DNA of 13,227 nucleotides. Origin: Oceanospirillum sp964342385. GTDB lineage: Bacteria; Pseudomonadota; Gammaproteobacteria; Pseudomonadales; Halomonadaceae. The stretch is from contig CAYFGP010000168.1 in NCBI GenBank assembly GCA_964342385.1, positions 1 through 13,227 on the forward strand. The letters run 5' to 3'. Of this stretch, positions 1-7,150 are shown in pieces. A program made the translations under genes and the position numbers. Under the pieces are notes generated by a model that made no database searches, was not told the DNA's origin, and saw only the letters and a program-made list of their open reading frames with translations. Positions within the stretch are counted from its first letter, which is position 1; each line of letters starts with the position of its first letter.

Positions 1-129
1 AATAATGAACCTAAAAGTGACAGGCTACTGCTTGTTTATGAAATATCCGGGCTAACCAGTGTTGCCTGCATAAAACCTCCTCTCGCTAATTGGCATTTAG
101 CGAATTATCAGAATAGCGGGTACCTGTGA
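1..129 (+). CDS. Possible 3' end of an unrecognised gene entering from the left edge
   Basis: Frame 1 is open from the first base for 42 codons and ends at TGA (127-129). The tail includes the peptides DRLLLVYEISGL and PPLANWHLANYQ and ends NSGYL. I recognise no family. An open run of this length happens by chance fairly often, so the call rests only on the open frame and a reasonably mixed amino-acid content. It competes with a minus-strand reading of the same bases, where AGGAGG followed by TTTT and ATG (71-69) opens only an 11-residue peptide. Low confidence. Confidence 0.25.
   Translation, partial: NNEPKSDRLLLVYEISGLTSVACIKPPLANWHLANYQNSGYL
83..103. repeat. Perfect inverted repeat (7-bp arms, 7-nt loop)
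   Basis: The arms TCGCTAA (83-89) and TTAGCGA (97-103) are perfectly complementary around the loop TTGGCAT. No T-run follows on either strand, so it is not a classical intrinsic terminator. It lies about 170 bp upstream of the MocR-type gene, and on the minus strand it sits directly in front of an AGGAGG motif. It could be a protein-binding palindrome or an RNA hairpin; the sequence does not decide. Confidence 0.5.
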
Positions 130-187
130 TGAAGATGTCGACCAAAACCAAACGTGTTAAATCACTTATTTCATAAGACCATTCTGG

Positions 188-269
188 CTGTACCCTTGGC
201 TTATCTGTACTATAAAACCGTTATAAAAATGAAAAAATAGACAGTTTTTTCTGTTTCACAGGGGTACAG
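188..269 (+). promoter_or_regulatory. CTGTAC repeats: candidate operator/promoter region of the MocR-type gene
   Basis: CTGTACCC (188-195) recurs as its exact inverse GGGTACAG (262-269), which abuts the ATG at 270. A further direct copy of CTGTAC lies at 205-210, 17 bp from the first. AT-rich TATAAA-like hexamers (211-216 and 222-227) fall between them, but I could not pair them with a convincing -35 box. Regulators of the MocR family commonly bind short repeats upstream of their own or a divergent gene, so autoregulation is a reasonable inference. A small ACAG-T6-CTGT hairpin (241-254) lies in the leader, and AGGGG (260-264) is the ribosome binding site. Confidence 0.45.
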
Positions 270-1814
270 ATGCCAAGCTTTCGTTATCAAGTATTAGCCG
301 ATCAGATTATCCAGCGCATTCAATCCGGTATTTACCCACCTGAGCAGAAACTGCCCTCCATTCGCCAGCTCAGCCAGGAGCTGAATATTAGCAAGGGCAC
401 CGCTGTACGCTGTTACGAATACCTGGAAGATCAGGGCTGGATTATTGCAAAAGAGAAATCAGGCTTTTTCCCACATCCTTCAGCAACGATTTCTGCAGAA
501 TCTATTTCAGGCTCAGCGACTTCTGTTCTACAAAATAAACCCGCTTTAAGCCCTCAACAGAAAGAGAAGCTGCAGCCGAGATTAATCGACAATAAAAGCC
601 TGGGCATTCATATCGTACGCTCAGCCAGTCATAGTGATCAGATCCCCTTAGGCTCAGCAAACCCCTGTGTCTCTTTTCCTGCCGTACGCCAACTCTACCA
701 ATCATTAAAGAAACAGGTACAGATTGAGCAACGGGAGTTAGATAGTGGAATACTGGCCCATTATCAGGCTCCACCGGGTGACCCCGTATTAGGTCAACAA
801 CTCAGCCAAATACTGTCTACCAAAGACATTCAATGTGCACCTGATGAGATTTTGATCACCAACGGTACGCAGTCTGCAATCACGTTAGCACTGCAGGTCA
901 CAACTGAACCTGAAGATATTGTTTTAATTGAATCACCTTGCTTTTACGGCATCTTACAGTGTTTGCAGGCGCTCAATCGTAAAGTAGTGGAGATTCCGCA
1001 ATGCCCTGAAGGTGGACCTGATATTAATCTGTTGGAAGCCGCTTTAATCGAAGGCAGAAAATCTAACTGGCCAGTTAAAGCTCTGCTGTTACAACCCACG
1101 GTAAACAACCCGACGGGACGTACCATGCCTTATGAAAACCGGGTGAAATTGATTGAGCTGGCAAATCAATACGATATTGCAGTGATTGAAGACGATGTCT
1201 TTGCCGAGTTGCACTTCCATCAAAACCGCCCACAAGCTCCAACCACTTCGCAGTTTCAGGAGATCGTACCGCCACCGATAAAAGCCTTGGATCGCGAGAA
1301 CCGGGTACTGTATTGCAGCTCTATCTCCAAAACTTTAACGCCAAAACTGCGCATTGGCTGGCTACAGGCAGGACGTTGGCAACAGGCCTGCGAACACCTG
1401 CTGTTTGTCAGTAAGATGGGATTACCCAGCCATACTCAAAGAGCATTGGGAAACTGGCTAGCTACAGGACGTCTAAACCGTCATCTGCGCCTGATTCGTC
1501 GAAGCTATCATGAACGTTTAGGATATCTGGAACAGGCCTTAGCTCAATATTGGCCAGAAGAGATTGAATTTGAACCGCCAACCGGTGGCTATCTGGCTTG
1601 GATTAAATTGCCTGGAGATATTAAAGCACTTGAGCTTTATCAGCAGGCTCTTGAGCACAATATCAATACTACTCCGGGGCCGTTGTTCAGTTCTCAGGGG
1701 CATTATGAAAACTATATTCGTCTAAACTTTGCCCTGTTCCAGAATCAACCAGAGTATCTGGCCGCGATACAGTATTTAGGCGATACAATTCGCACTTTAT
1801 CCAAACAGAGATAA
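270..1814 (+). CDS. MocR-family transcriptional regulator (GntR HTH fused to a class I aminotransferase fold)
   Basis: The 514-residue length is typical of MocR/PdxR/GabR-type regulators. Residues about 5-70 form a GntR-type winged helix with the motif KLPSIRQLSQEL. After a variable linker, residues about 125-510 form a fold-type I PLP-dependent aminotransferase domain. Cofactor-site residues are visible: NNPTG around N280, the EDDV aspartates (308-309), the probable Schiff-base lysine K354 in SSISKTLTP, and R485 in YIRLNFA. Members usually use PLP and an amino-compound ligand as a transcriptional switch and are often autoregulated. The start is supported by AGGGG five bases upstream. The gene converges on the cytochrome cluster and is not co-transcribed with it, so control of that cluster is only a possibility. 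The effector and target cannot be named. Confidence 0.93.
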   Translation: MPSFRYQVLADQIIQRIQSGIYPPEQKLPSIRQLSQELNISKGTAVRCYEYLEDQGWIIAKEKSGFFPHPSATISAESISGSATSVLQNKPALSPQQKEKLQPRLIDNKSLGIHIVRSASHSDQIPLGSANPCVSFPAVRQLYQSLKKQVQIEQRELDSGILAHYQAPPGDPVLGQQLSQILSTKDIQCAPDEILITNGTQSAITLALQVTTEPEDIVLIESPCFYGILQCLQALNRKVVEIPQCPEGGPDINLLEAALIEGRKSNWPVKALLLQPTVNNPTGRTMPYENRVKLIELANQYDIAVIEDDVFAELHFHQNRPQAPTTSQFQEIVPPPIKALDRENRVLYCSSISKTLTPKLRIGWLQAGRWQQACEHLLFVSKMGLPSHTQRALGNWLATGRLNRHLRLIRRSYHERLGYLEQALAQYWPEEIEFEPPTGGYLAWIKLPGDIKALELYQQALEHNINTTPGPLFSSQGHYENYIRLNFALFQNQPEYLAAIQYLGDTIRTLSKQR

Positions 1815-1856
1815 CGGCCTTTTTCAGCACCGTCAGCATAAATCTCTTTTGTTTTT
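1807..1856. terminator. Possible weak bidirectional terminator between convergent genes
   Basis: The 46-bp gap between the two convergent stop codons can fold. AGAGAT (1807-1812) pairs with ATCTCT (1842-1847), and an inner ACGG (1814-1817) pairs with CCGT (1830-1833). The right arm is followed by a T-rich run (TTTTGTTTTT, 1847-1856) in the plus direction. The loop is long and the stem short, so this is a weak call based mainly on position. Confidence 0.25.
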
Positions 1857-1860
1857 GAGC

Positions 1861-4407
1861 TTACTCTTCCTGCCCAAGCAAGAGATTAGAACGCAGAGGC
1901 TTAACATCAACGCCTCCGGGATGGTATTGGTGACAACTGATACACTGATCTAAGCCGGTTTGCTCATTGTGACAACTTTCACACTGTGCAATAACCATAG
2001 GCTCAAAGTTTGATGTAAATACCGTACTTTTAGTTTGCTGAAAGGCCTGTTGATACGCTTTACTGTGATCCCCCAATAAATGGCAGGTATGACAGCCTTC
2101 AACGGTTTGTGTAGCAAAGTGCGGGGCATGACGGAATCGGGTCAGTTGTTGAGCAGGCATAGTGCTGACCATCTGCTTCCACTCCAACATCAAATTCCCC
2201 TGCCTCATCTCTGTACGGGCGTGACATTTCGCACACTGCCCCTGAGCTTTATCATGGGTCAGTTGAAAAAACGCTTGCTGAGATATCAAACCACTTAATG
2301 AGATTAATGACATCATAACCCGATCACTATGACCTGTTGGGCGATAGAGCAAAGCAAACTCTGATCGATACCAACCACCCAGCTTATTCCACTGCTCAGC
2401 GCTGATATGTGGTGTAACAGGTTCAGATACAGATAACAGCGTTGTCGATTCTATTTTGTTTTCATGATTTTGATGAGCAGAGCTTTCATCACTGATCTCT
2501 GCCAGGATATCGCCCCCTCCAAGGATGTCATCGCTTTCTAGAATATCACTATCCTCATCGGCTAGAATTCCGTCATCATCACCGAGGATACTGTCGTCCT
2601 CATCAGCCAGAATTCCTTCATCATCACCGAGGATACTATCGCTCTCATCGGCCAGAATTCCTTCATCATCACCGAGGATACTATCGCTCTCATCAGCCAG
2701 AATTCCATCATCATCACCGAGAATACTATCGTCCTCATCGGCCAGAATTCCATCATCAGCCCCGGATAAAATATCGTCACTACTGCCCGATAGTGATGAT
2801 GATAGTAATTGCTCAGTCTCATCTGTGCTGTTTGTGCCTGCTGTACTGTTTATATTTTCTGTGTTGGCATCCCCCTCTTTCGCCTTCTGACCAGATACCT
2901 CATCTGAAATATAGGAGAAGGTAAAATGACCTTGTCGATATGCTTTGACCTCATTGGCCAGATCAGGGAACCACTCATTAACCGCATTTTGTACAACATC
3001 TAAAGGCAAAGTTGCGGATAGAGCTGAAACCTCTTGTACTGTTACCGGGCGCTGCAGTTGCTGCTCAAGTCGTTGTTTTAAAGTGGCCTCAGGGCCCTGT
3101 GTGATCAAATCATAGAGAAATAGTTTAACGGCCCATGCCAACTGATAAGTTTGCTGCAGTACATTTTTTTCTGCCGTACTAAGATCCAGCAGATCGGCAG
3201 TCTCTAACTGAGAAAATGTCTCCCCAAGCAACAGTTCCTGCATAAAAGGCGTTACTTTTTCTTCAGCAAATGCAGGCCAATGACCAATTTGAACCCCTCT
3301 CTCAAACAATGCCTCACTGTCTATACCCGGCACAACAAAGAAAGGAATGCCCTTGGGTCCTATCGCCCTCTCTTCTCCCGTGATTTGAACATCATGGCAA
3401 GCAGCACACGTTTGCGAGTACGGCTTCACTTCCATACGACGACCTTCAGAATCAGCAGTATGGCAATCCAAGCATAGCTTAGGCGCCTGTTGCTGCTCTT
3501 TATCAAAATGCCGAGTAAAGTGGCTACTATGATCAAAAATCAATGCCGTACGTTGCTGATAGGGAAACGACTGAAACTCAGGATGTGTATCAGGGAAACG
3601 ATTATGTTGATCAATATGGCAGGCGTTACAGGAAGCCACTTGTATGGTTTGGTCGATCTGATGCTCTTTATGGCAAGTGGCACAGGCCACTTCACTATCA
3701 GTAAATAAAGCCAGCGTTTGGGGTTCAGATGAAAGTGTTTGTGATTGAGCTAGAAGTGTTTGTGGTTGAGCCAGGAGCGCCTGCTGCTCGGATAGAACAG
3801 CCTGCTGCCTGAGTTCTGTTTTTTGGGCCAAAATGTCCAATGAATAACTATGGGCCGTATGGGGAGAAGCACCCAGATCATGACAGCGGACACAGCCCTG
3901 ATTTTCCATGCCAATATCCACTGGATCAAACAACACTGCCGTCCAATGGGCAAAACCCTGATTCATCGTCTGGGAGTGGCAGACATCACACTGTTCAATC
4001 GTGACATGATGACCGGCCACACGCCCCGGATCGATAAAACGATAGGTCCAAGCACCACCAACACCCAAAGTCACCACACCCAGTATCAACAGTAATGCCC
4101 AACCAATGACACGGCGTTTAACTGATGCAACAGAAAGCTCTGGTATGCAAGGCGTTTCACGGCAGGCACATTGTCCATCAGGTAAAGGGCCGCTTTGGCA
4201 AGGGCCACCATAATTTTCAGATCGGGTACAATACCAACGCCCCTGTTTTTTTATCGGTTCACAAGCCTGAGTTGCACCACACGTCCCTCGACTATCTGGC
4301 CCACGCATACAAGGTTTACCGTTTATACCACCCGCACATTGCCACTTTCTGGAGGGACGTTCATAACGACTGGATGCCGGATCTCTTTTCTGCAGCAAGT
4401 CATCCAT
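1861..4407 (-). CDS. Inner-membrane-anchored decaheme c-type cytochrome with a Cys-rich cytoplasmic head and acidic repeats
   Basis: I chose ATG 4407, giving 848 residues. It follows the upstream TGA by one base and has AAAGGTG about nine bases upstream; an in-frame ATG at 4449 lies inside the upstream gene without a visible ribosome site. Residues 24-89 hold nine cysteines in two similar units, each W-x-C, then G-x-P-C, GP, G-x-C and C-x-P. KRR (97-99) precedes one membrane span (about 99-123), which by the positive-inside rule puts this head in the cytoplasm and the rest in the periplasm. Ten CXXCH sites follow, at C140, 172, 242, 260, 312, 334, 725, 772, 809 and 822. Between the sixth and seventh lie a helical, heme-free region and five 15-residue acidic repeats (551-625). 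A heptad Q/L repeat lies at 203-230. It probably carries electrons between the inner membrane and periplasmic partners. The exact family is not recognised. Confidence 0.88.
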   Translation of the reverse strand: MDDLLQKRDPASSRYERPSRKWQCAGGINGKPCMRGPDSRGTCGATQACEPIKKQGRWYCTRSENYGGPCQSGPLPDGQCACRETPCIPELSVASVKRRVIGWALLLILGVVTLGVGGAWTYRFIDPGRVAGHHVTIEQCDVCHSQTMNQGFAHWTAVLFDPVDIGMENQGCVRCHDLGASPHTAHSYSLDILAQKTELRQQAVLSEQQALLAQPQTLLAQSQTLSSEPQTLALFTDSEVACATCHKEHQIDQTIQVASCNACHIDQHNRFPDTHPEFQSFPYQQRTALIFDHSSHFTRHFDKEQQQAPKLCLDCHTADSEGRRMEVKPYSQTCAACHDVQITGEERAIGPKGIPFFVVPGIDSEALFERGVQIGHWPAFAEEKVTPFMQELLLGETFSQLETADLLDLSTAEKNVLQQTYQLAWAVKLFLYDLITQGPEATLKQRLEQQLQRPVTVQEVSALSATLPLDVVQNAVNEWFPDLANEVKAYRQGHFTFSYISDEVSGQKAKEGDANTENINSTAGTNSTDETEQLLSSSLSGSSDDILSGADDGILADEDDSILGDDDGILADESDSILGDDEGILADESDSILGDDEGILADEDDSILGDDDGILADEDSDILESDDILGGGDILAEISDESSAHQNHENKIESTTLLSVSEPVTPHISAEQWNKLGGWYRSEFALLYRPTGHSDRVMMSLISLSGLISQQAFFQLTHDKAQGQCAKCHARTEMRQGNLMLEWKQMVSTMPAQQLTRFRHAPHFATQTVEGCHTCHLLGDHSKAYQQAFQQTKSTVFTSNFEPMVIAQCESCHNEQTGLDQCISCHQYHPGGVDVKPLRSNLLLGQEE
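2533..2757 (-). repeat. Five 45-bp tandem repeats coding for an acidic 15-residue unit
   Basis: Units begin at 2533, 2578, 2623, 2668 and 2713 on the plus strand. The four at 2578-2757 are nearly identical, while the first (2533-2577) is diverged and is the C-terminal unit of the protein. The encoded consensus is DDGILADEDDSILGD. Near identity at DNA level suggests recent expansion, and 45 bp keeps the reading frame. The unit resembles calcium-binding loops only loosely: the Asp spacing does not match a canonical EF-hand. Long antisense open frames over this tract are by-products of the repeat. Confidence 0.95.
3718..3801 (-). repeat. Four degenerate 21-bp repeats coding for a Gln/Leu heptad
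   Basis: Inside the decaheme gene, between hemes two and three, four 21-bp units encode AVLSEQQ, ALLAQPQ, TLLAQSQ and TLSSEPQ, followed by TLALF. The middle two are the most alike. The tract makes a heme-free, probably helical or extended spacer of about 70 residues between CVRCH and CATCH. Confidence 0.8.
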
Positions 4408-4408
4408 A

Positions 4409-7081
4409 TCACACCGCACCTTTAGAAAAAGCGTAAACCACCACCACATGAATCACGGGTAGAACCAGCATCATAAAAGCCAGAGGAACATGAAAAAGAG
4501 GCCAGCTTTTCAACAAGCTCTGCAGGGCATACTGAAAATCAAGATTGTCTTTTTTCTCGATTAATTTACGAATATGTTCAAGATCCTGATAACTCTTTTC
4601 ATCAATATACAGATTCAGCAGCTCCAGCTTTTTGTAGTTCCTTTGAATGGGATAGCGAATATTAAAAATATGACACCAGAAGTTTCGGGTTGCTGAGAAA
4701 TAGGGAATGAGATCCGTCTGATAAAGATCCAGATAAGCCCGTGAGGCTACGTTATTGATCAGCTTAAGGCTGGCATCATGAAACTCTTTTTCCAGTTCTG
4801 CACGCAGAAATCTTATGCGTTCAAACAGCAGACGTTCGGCGGATTGATTCTTACCCACCCGCAGGCGTTTGGGAAAGTAACGGGATAAAAACAGTCCCGC
4901 AATGCCACTGATCGTTGTAAAAATAAAGCCACACCACATCAGGGTATCCAGTATACCTGTCGGCAATCTCCACTGAGTATGGAAACCAAAAATCCCTATG
5001 GACAGCAAACCAAGATAGATATGTGCCTGCATCCACCAAGAACGCTTCATTAAGGGCAAAACAGACAGTTTTTTGCGCACACTTAATAAAGTCAGCAGCC
5101 CGATTACGCTGACCAGAACCCAGCCACTAAGTAGCTGTTCAGAGATCAAAGCCTCGCTCAGAGACTTCTCTATCTGGCTATAAAGAATCAGTACAAAAAT
5201 GGCCAGTGATGACAGCGCAATGCGTCGTATCCAGCGCTTACGATTCTCCCCTTCATCCAAGGATGGGATCGTATCCCGATGCTTCATATTGACCCGCTTT
5301 AGAGCATCATGAGGGCACGCCTGTTCACAGGCCGGACCCGCCGGAGAGCCGATGCACATATCACACTTGGTCGCCTTGCTCACGGGTTTATGGCTTTGCG
5401 CATGGCGCATCAGCTCACCGTCTGGTGTACGGGCTTCCACCATGCGGATATTACCGTAGGGACAGGAAGCCGCACAGGTGCCACAACCGATACACAGACT
5501 GTCTTCAATGATGATATGACCAGACTGGGCGTTGCGGTTAATCGCCCCGGTAGGACAGCCAATCAAACACACCGGATCGACACAATGCATGCAGGCATTG
5601 GCTATGGACCAGTGATCATGAGACAAACCATGACGGATAAAACGTGGGTTGCCATTATGGTTGGTGGCACAGGCACTGACACATTCATCACAATTCACAC
5701 AGCGATCCGTATTGATAAACATCGCAGCGGTGCCATTGATAATGCGATTGTCCACCAGGAAGTTCATTTGCGCCTGATGTTCTGCCCAGTTATTACTACT
5801 TTTATGGAAGCTGCTCTGGTGGCTATTGCTACTCTCATGAATAGAGCTACTCTCTTGAATTGAACTGCTCTGCTGGATTGAGTCGCTCTGTTTGGTAGAA
5901 CTGCTCTGCGGACTAAAAACAGACACGCCCTTTCTAAACTTATCTTCTGTTAAAAAAGGCACAATATGAGTCAATGCCAACTCAAGGGGGATATGTAATA
6001 CATCCACATAACCAATTGCCCGAAGGGTATTTTTGGCAATCGCTTTCTGACCCGTTCGGTACTGTTCCTGTAACTCCTCCAGACCAAAAACTTCATCTGC
6101 GGTTAGGTAATCCACCGTTAGATGGCCTTCATCCAGAGCTTTACTGATACGTGCAAACCCCTGACGTACAATAATCAACCCGGTAATCGGATGACCTTCC
6201 TGCACGATCTCAGGCTCTGCCTCGATCAACTCCTTTCTTTTGGCTGGACTTACCTGATAAGAGCGCCCCTGAATTTTTCGAAAGATCCCATTCCACTCAA
6301 AACTGCCATAGGTTTCAAAGCGGGTTTCCTGAGTGATCTGTTGCAGAACACTGTCGTCGAGATGATCAAAATAGGGGGATCGCTGCAAATAATTCAATAG
6401 AGAGCGTTCCCGGTACAACTGATCCAGATTATCCCGAAACTGACGATTGCGCAGACGTAACTCACGTAACCCTTGCCAGCGCATCTCCACCAGTAACAAG
6501 GCATTTTCGGCCACAATAGTGGCAGTTCGGGGAGTACGTGCCAGTGCCGATATCTCGCCAAACATCTGGTTTTCACCCAGAGGGACGGTTTTGGCCTGAT
6601 TTAAGATCTCTTCAATATCTGTCAGATAGGCGCGAGCCATCTCACCGGAGTGACTAAGGTGAACCTGAAGCGCACTTTGGTTACGATCATCCTGCACAGG
6701 ATGACGTACTTCAGGTTCTTTATCATTGCGCCAAAGCTGAGCCAGGGCGCTATAGAGGGATTGCTTAGGATGAGGTTGGCGCAGTTGCTCAGCTGGGTCC
6801 GTGTCTTTATCGATAAAAACACGGACGGAGCCCGTCAGAATAAAGAAAGCTGAACTACCGTAATCGCCGAGTAAGGTGACGATATCCCCCTTCTGATACG
6901 TTTCAATACGCGCATCGTAGCGGATAATATCCCGTAACGAGATCAGATCAGGAAAGGCATTGCCATCAATATGAGCAAACTGAGGCAACATCAAAATACG
7001 GTCAATCTGCTCATCACTTAATGGTTCTTGTCCGTAAGGGTGAAGCCACCGCTCTGGCTGCCCTGCCTTTAACTCAATCAT
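4409..7081 (-). CDS. Fusion of two cyclic-nucleotide-binding folds, a 4x[4Fe-4S] ferredoxin domain and a di-heme cytochrome b-like membrane domain
   Basis: 890 residues; GAGG lies seven bases before ATG 7081. A first CRP-like fold (about 36-210) carries the phosphate-binding cassette FGEISAL (174-180) with PRTATI (184-189), interrupted by an insertion of about 60-70 residues (92-165). A second fold (about 235-380) has FGLEEL but lacks the P-R-T/A-A part, so it is probably degenerate. A Ser/Gln linker (393-430) follows. Sixteen cysteines (C461 to C589) form four [4Fe-4S] motifs of the DmsB/NrfC type. About five hydrophobic segments follow (620-637, 650-667, 682-702, 710-733, 860-885). H687/H701 and H864/H878 are both 14 apart, as in di-heme b cytochromes. 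With no membrane span before it, the nucleotide/FeS half should be cytoplasmic. It probably moves electrons between a cytoplasmic donor, quinone and periplasmic cytochromes, under cyclic-nucleotide control. Confidence 0.88.
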   Translation of the reverse strand: MIELKAGQPERWLHPYGQEPLSDEQIDRILMLPQFAHIDGNAFPDLISLRDIIRYDARIETYQKGDIVTLLGDYGSSAFFILTGSVRVFIDKDTDPAEQLRQPHPKQSLYSALAQLWRNDKEPEVRHPVQDDRNQSALQVHLSHSGEMARAYLTDIEEILNQAKTVPLGENQMFGEISALARTPRTATIVAENALLLVEMRWQGLRELRLRNRQFRDNLDQLYRERSLLNYLQRSPYFDHLDDSVLQQITQETRFETYGSFEWNGIFRKIQGRSYQVSPAKRKELIEAEPEIVQEGHPITGLIIVRQGFARISKALDEGHLTVDYLTADEVFGLEELQEQYRTGQKAIAKNTLRAIGYVDVLHIPLELALTHIVPFLTEDKFRKGVSVFSPQSSSTKQSDSIQQSSSIQESSSIHESSNSHQSSFHKSSNNWAEHQAQMNFLVDNRIINGTAAMFINTDRCVNCDECVSACATNHNGNPRFIRHGLSHDHWSIANACMHCVDPVCLIGCPTGAINRNAQSGHIIIEDSLCIGCGTCAASCPYGNIRMVEARTPDGELMRHAQSHKPVSKATKCDMCIGSPAGPACEQACPHDALKRVNMKHRDTIPSLDEGENRKRWIRRIALSSLAIFVLILYSQIEKSLSEALISEQLLSGWVLVSVIGLLTLLSVRKKLSVLPLMKRSWWMQAHIYLGLLSIGIFGFHTQWRLPTGILDTLMWCGFIFTTISGIAGLFLSRYFPKRLRVGKNQSAERLLFERIRFLRAELEKEFHDASLKLINNVASRAYLDLYQTDLIPYFSATRNFWCHIFNIRYPIQRNYKKLELLNLYIDEKSYQDLEHIRKLIEKKDNLDFQYALQSLLKSWPLFHVPLAFMMLVLPVIHVVVVYAFSKGAV
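4417..4423 (-). promoter_or_regulatory. Ribosome binding site that decides the start of the decaheme gene
   Basis: On the minus strand AAAGGTG precedes ATG 4407 by nine bases and sits inside the last codons of the upstream gene. The arrangement TGA-T-ATG points to translational coupling and argues against the longer in-frame start at 4449. Confidence 0.6.
5798..5905 (-). repeat. Six 18-bp repeats coding for a Ser/Gln/His hexapeptide linker
   Basis: In-frame units encode SSSTKQ, SDSIQQ, SSSIQE, SSSIHE, SSNSHQ and SSFHKS (residues 393-428 of the fusion protein). They separate the nucleotide-binding half from the ferredoxin half and look like a flexible linker whose length could change by slippage or recombination. 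Confidence 0.9.
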
Positions 7082-7150
7082 TATCTGGCCTCATCGCATC
7101 AGGAGACGTTGGTTCCACCCTCGCTGTAATAACTCTTATTTCAATGCTCA

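Noticed and set aside
2533..2757. EF-hand or RTX-type calcium repeats in the acidic array
   Set aside because: The Asp spacing does not fit D-x-D-x-D-G with a glutamate at position 12, nor the GGxGxDxxx nonapeptide. Metal binding remains possible but is not shown by a motif.
2525..2890. Plus-strand 121-residue Ser/Arg/Ile repeat frame, and the minus-strand 86-residue frame at 2562-2822
   Set aside because: Both are alternative frames of the 45-bp acidic array; a repeat whose period is a multiple of three keeps all frames open. They lack start signals and real composition.
5309..5863. Plus-strand 184-residue frame opposite the ferredoxin domain
   Set aside because: The opposite strand carries sixteen correctly spaced FeS cysteines in frame; this one is an antisense shadow rich in Thr/Ala/His with no domain.
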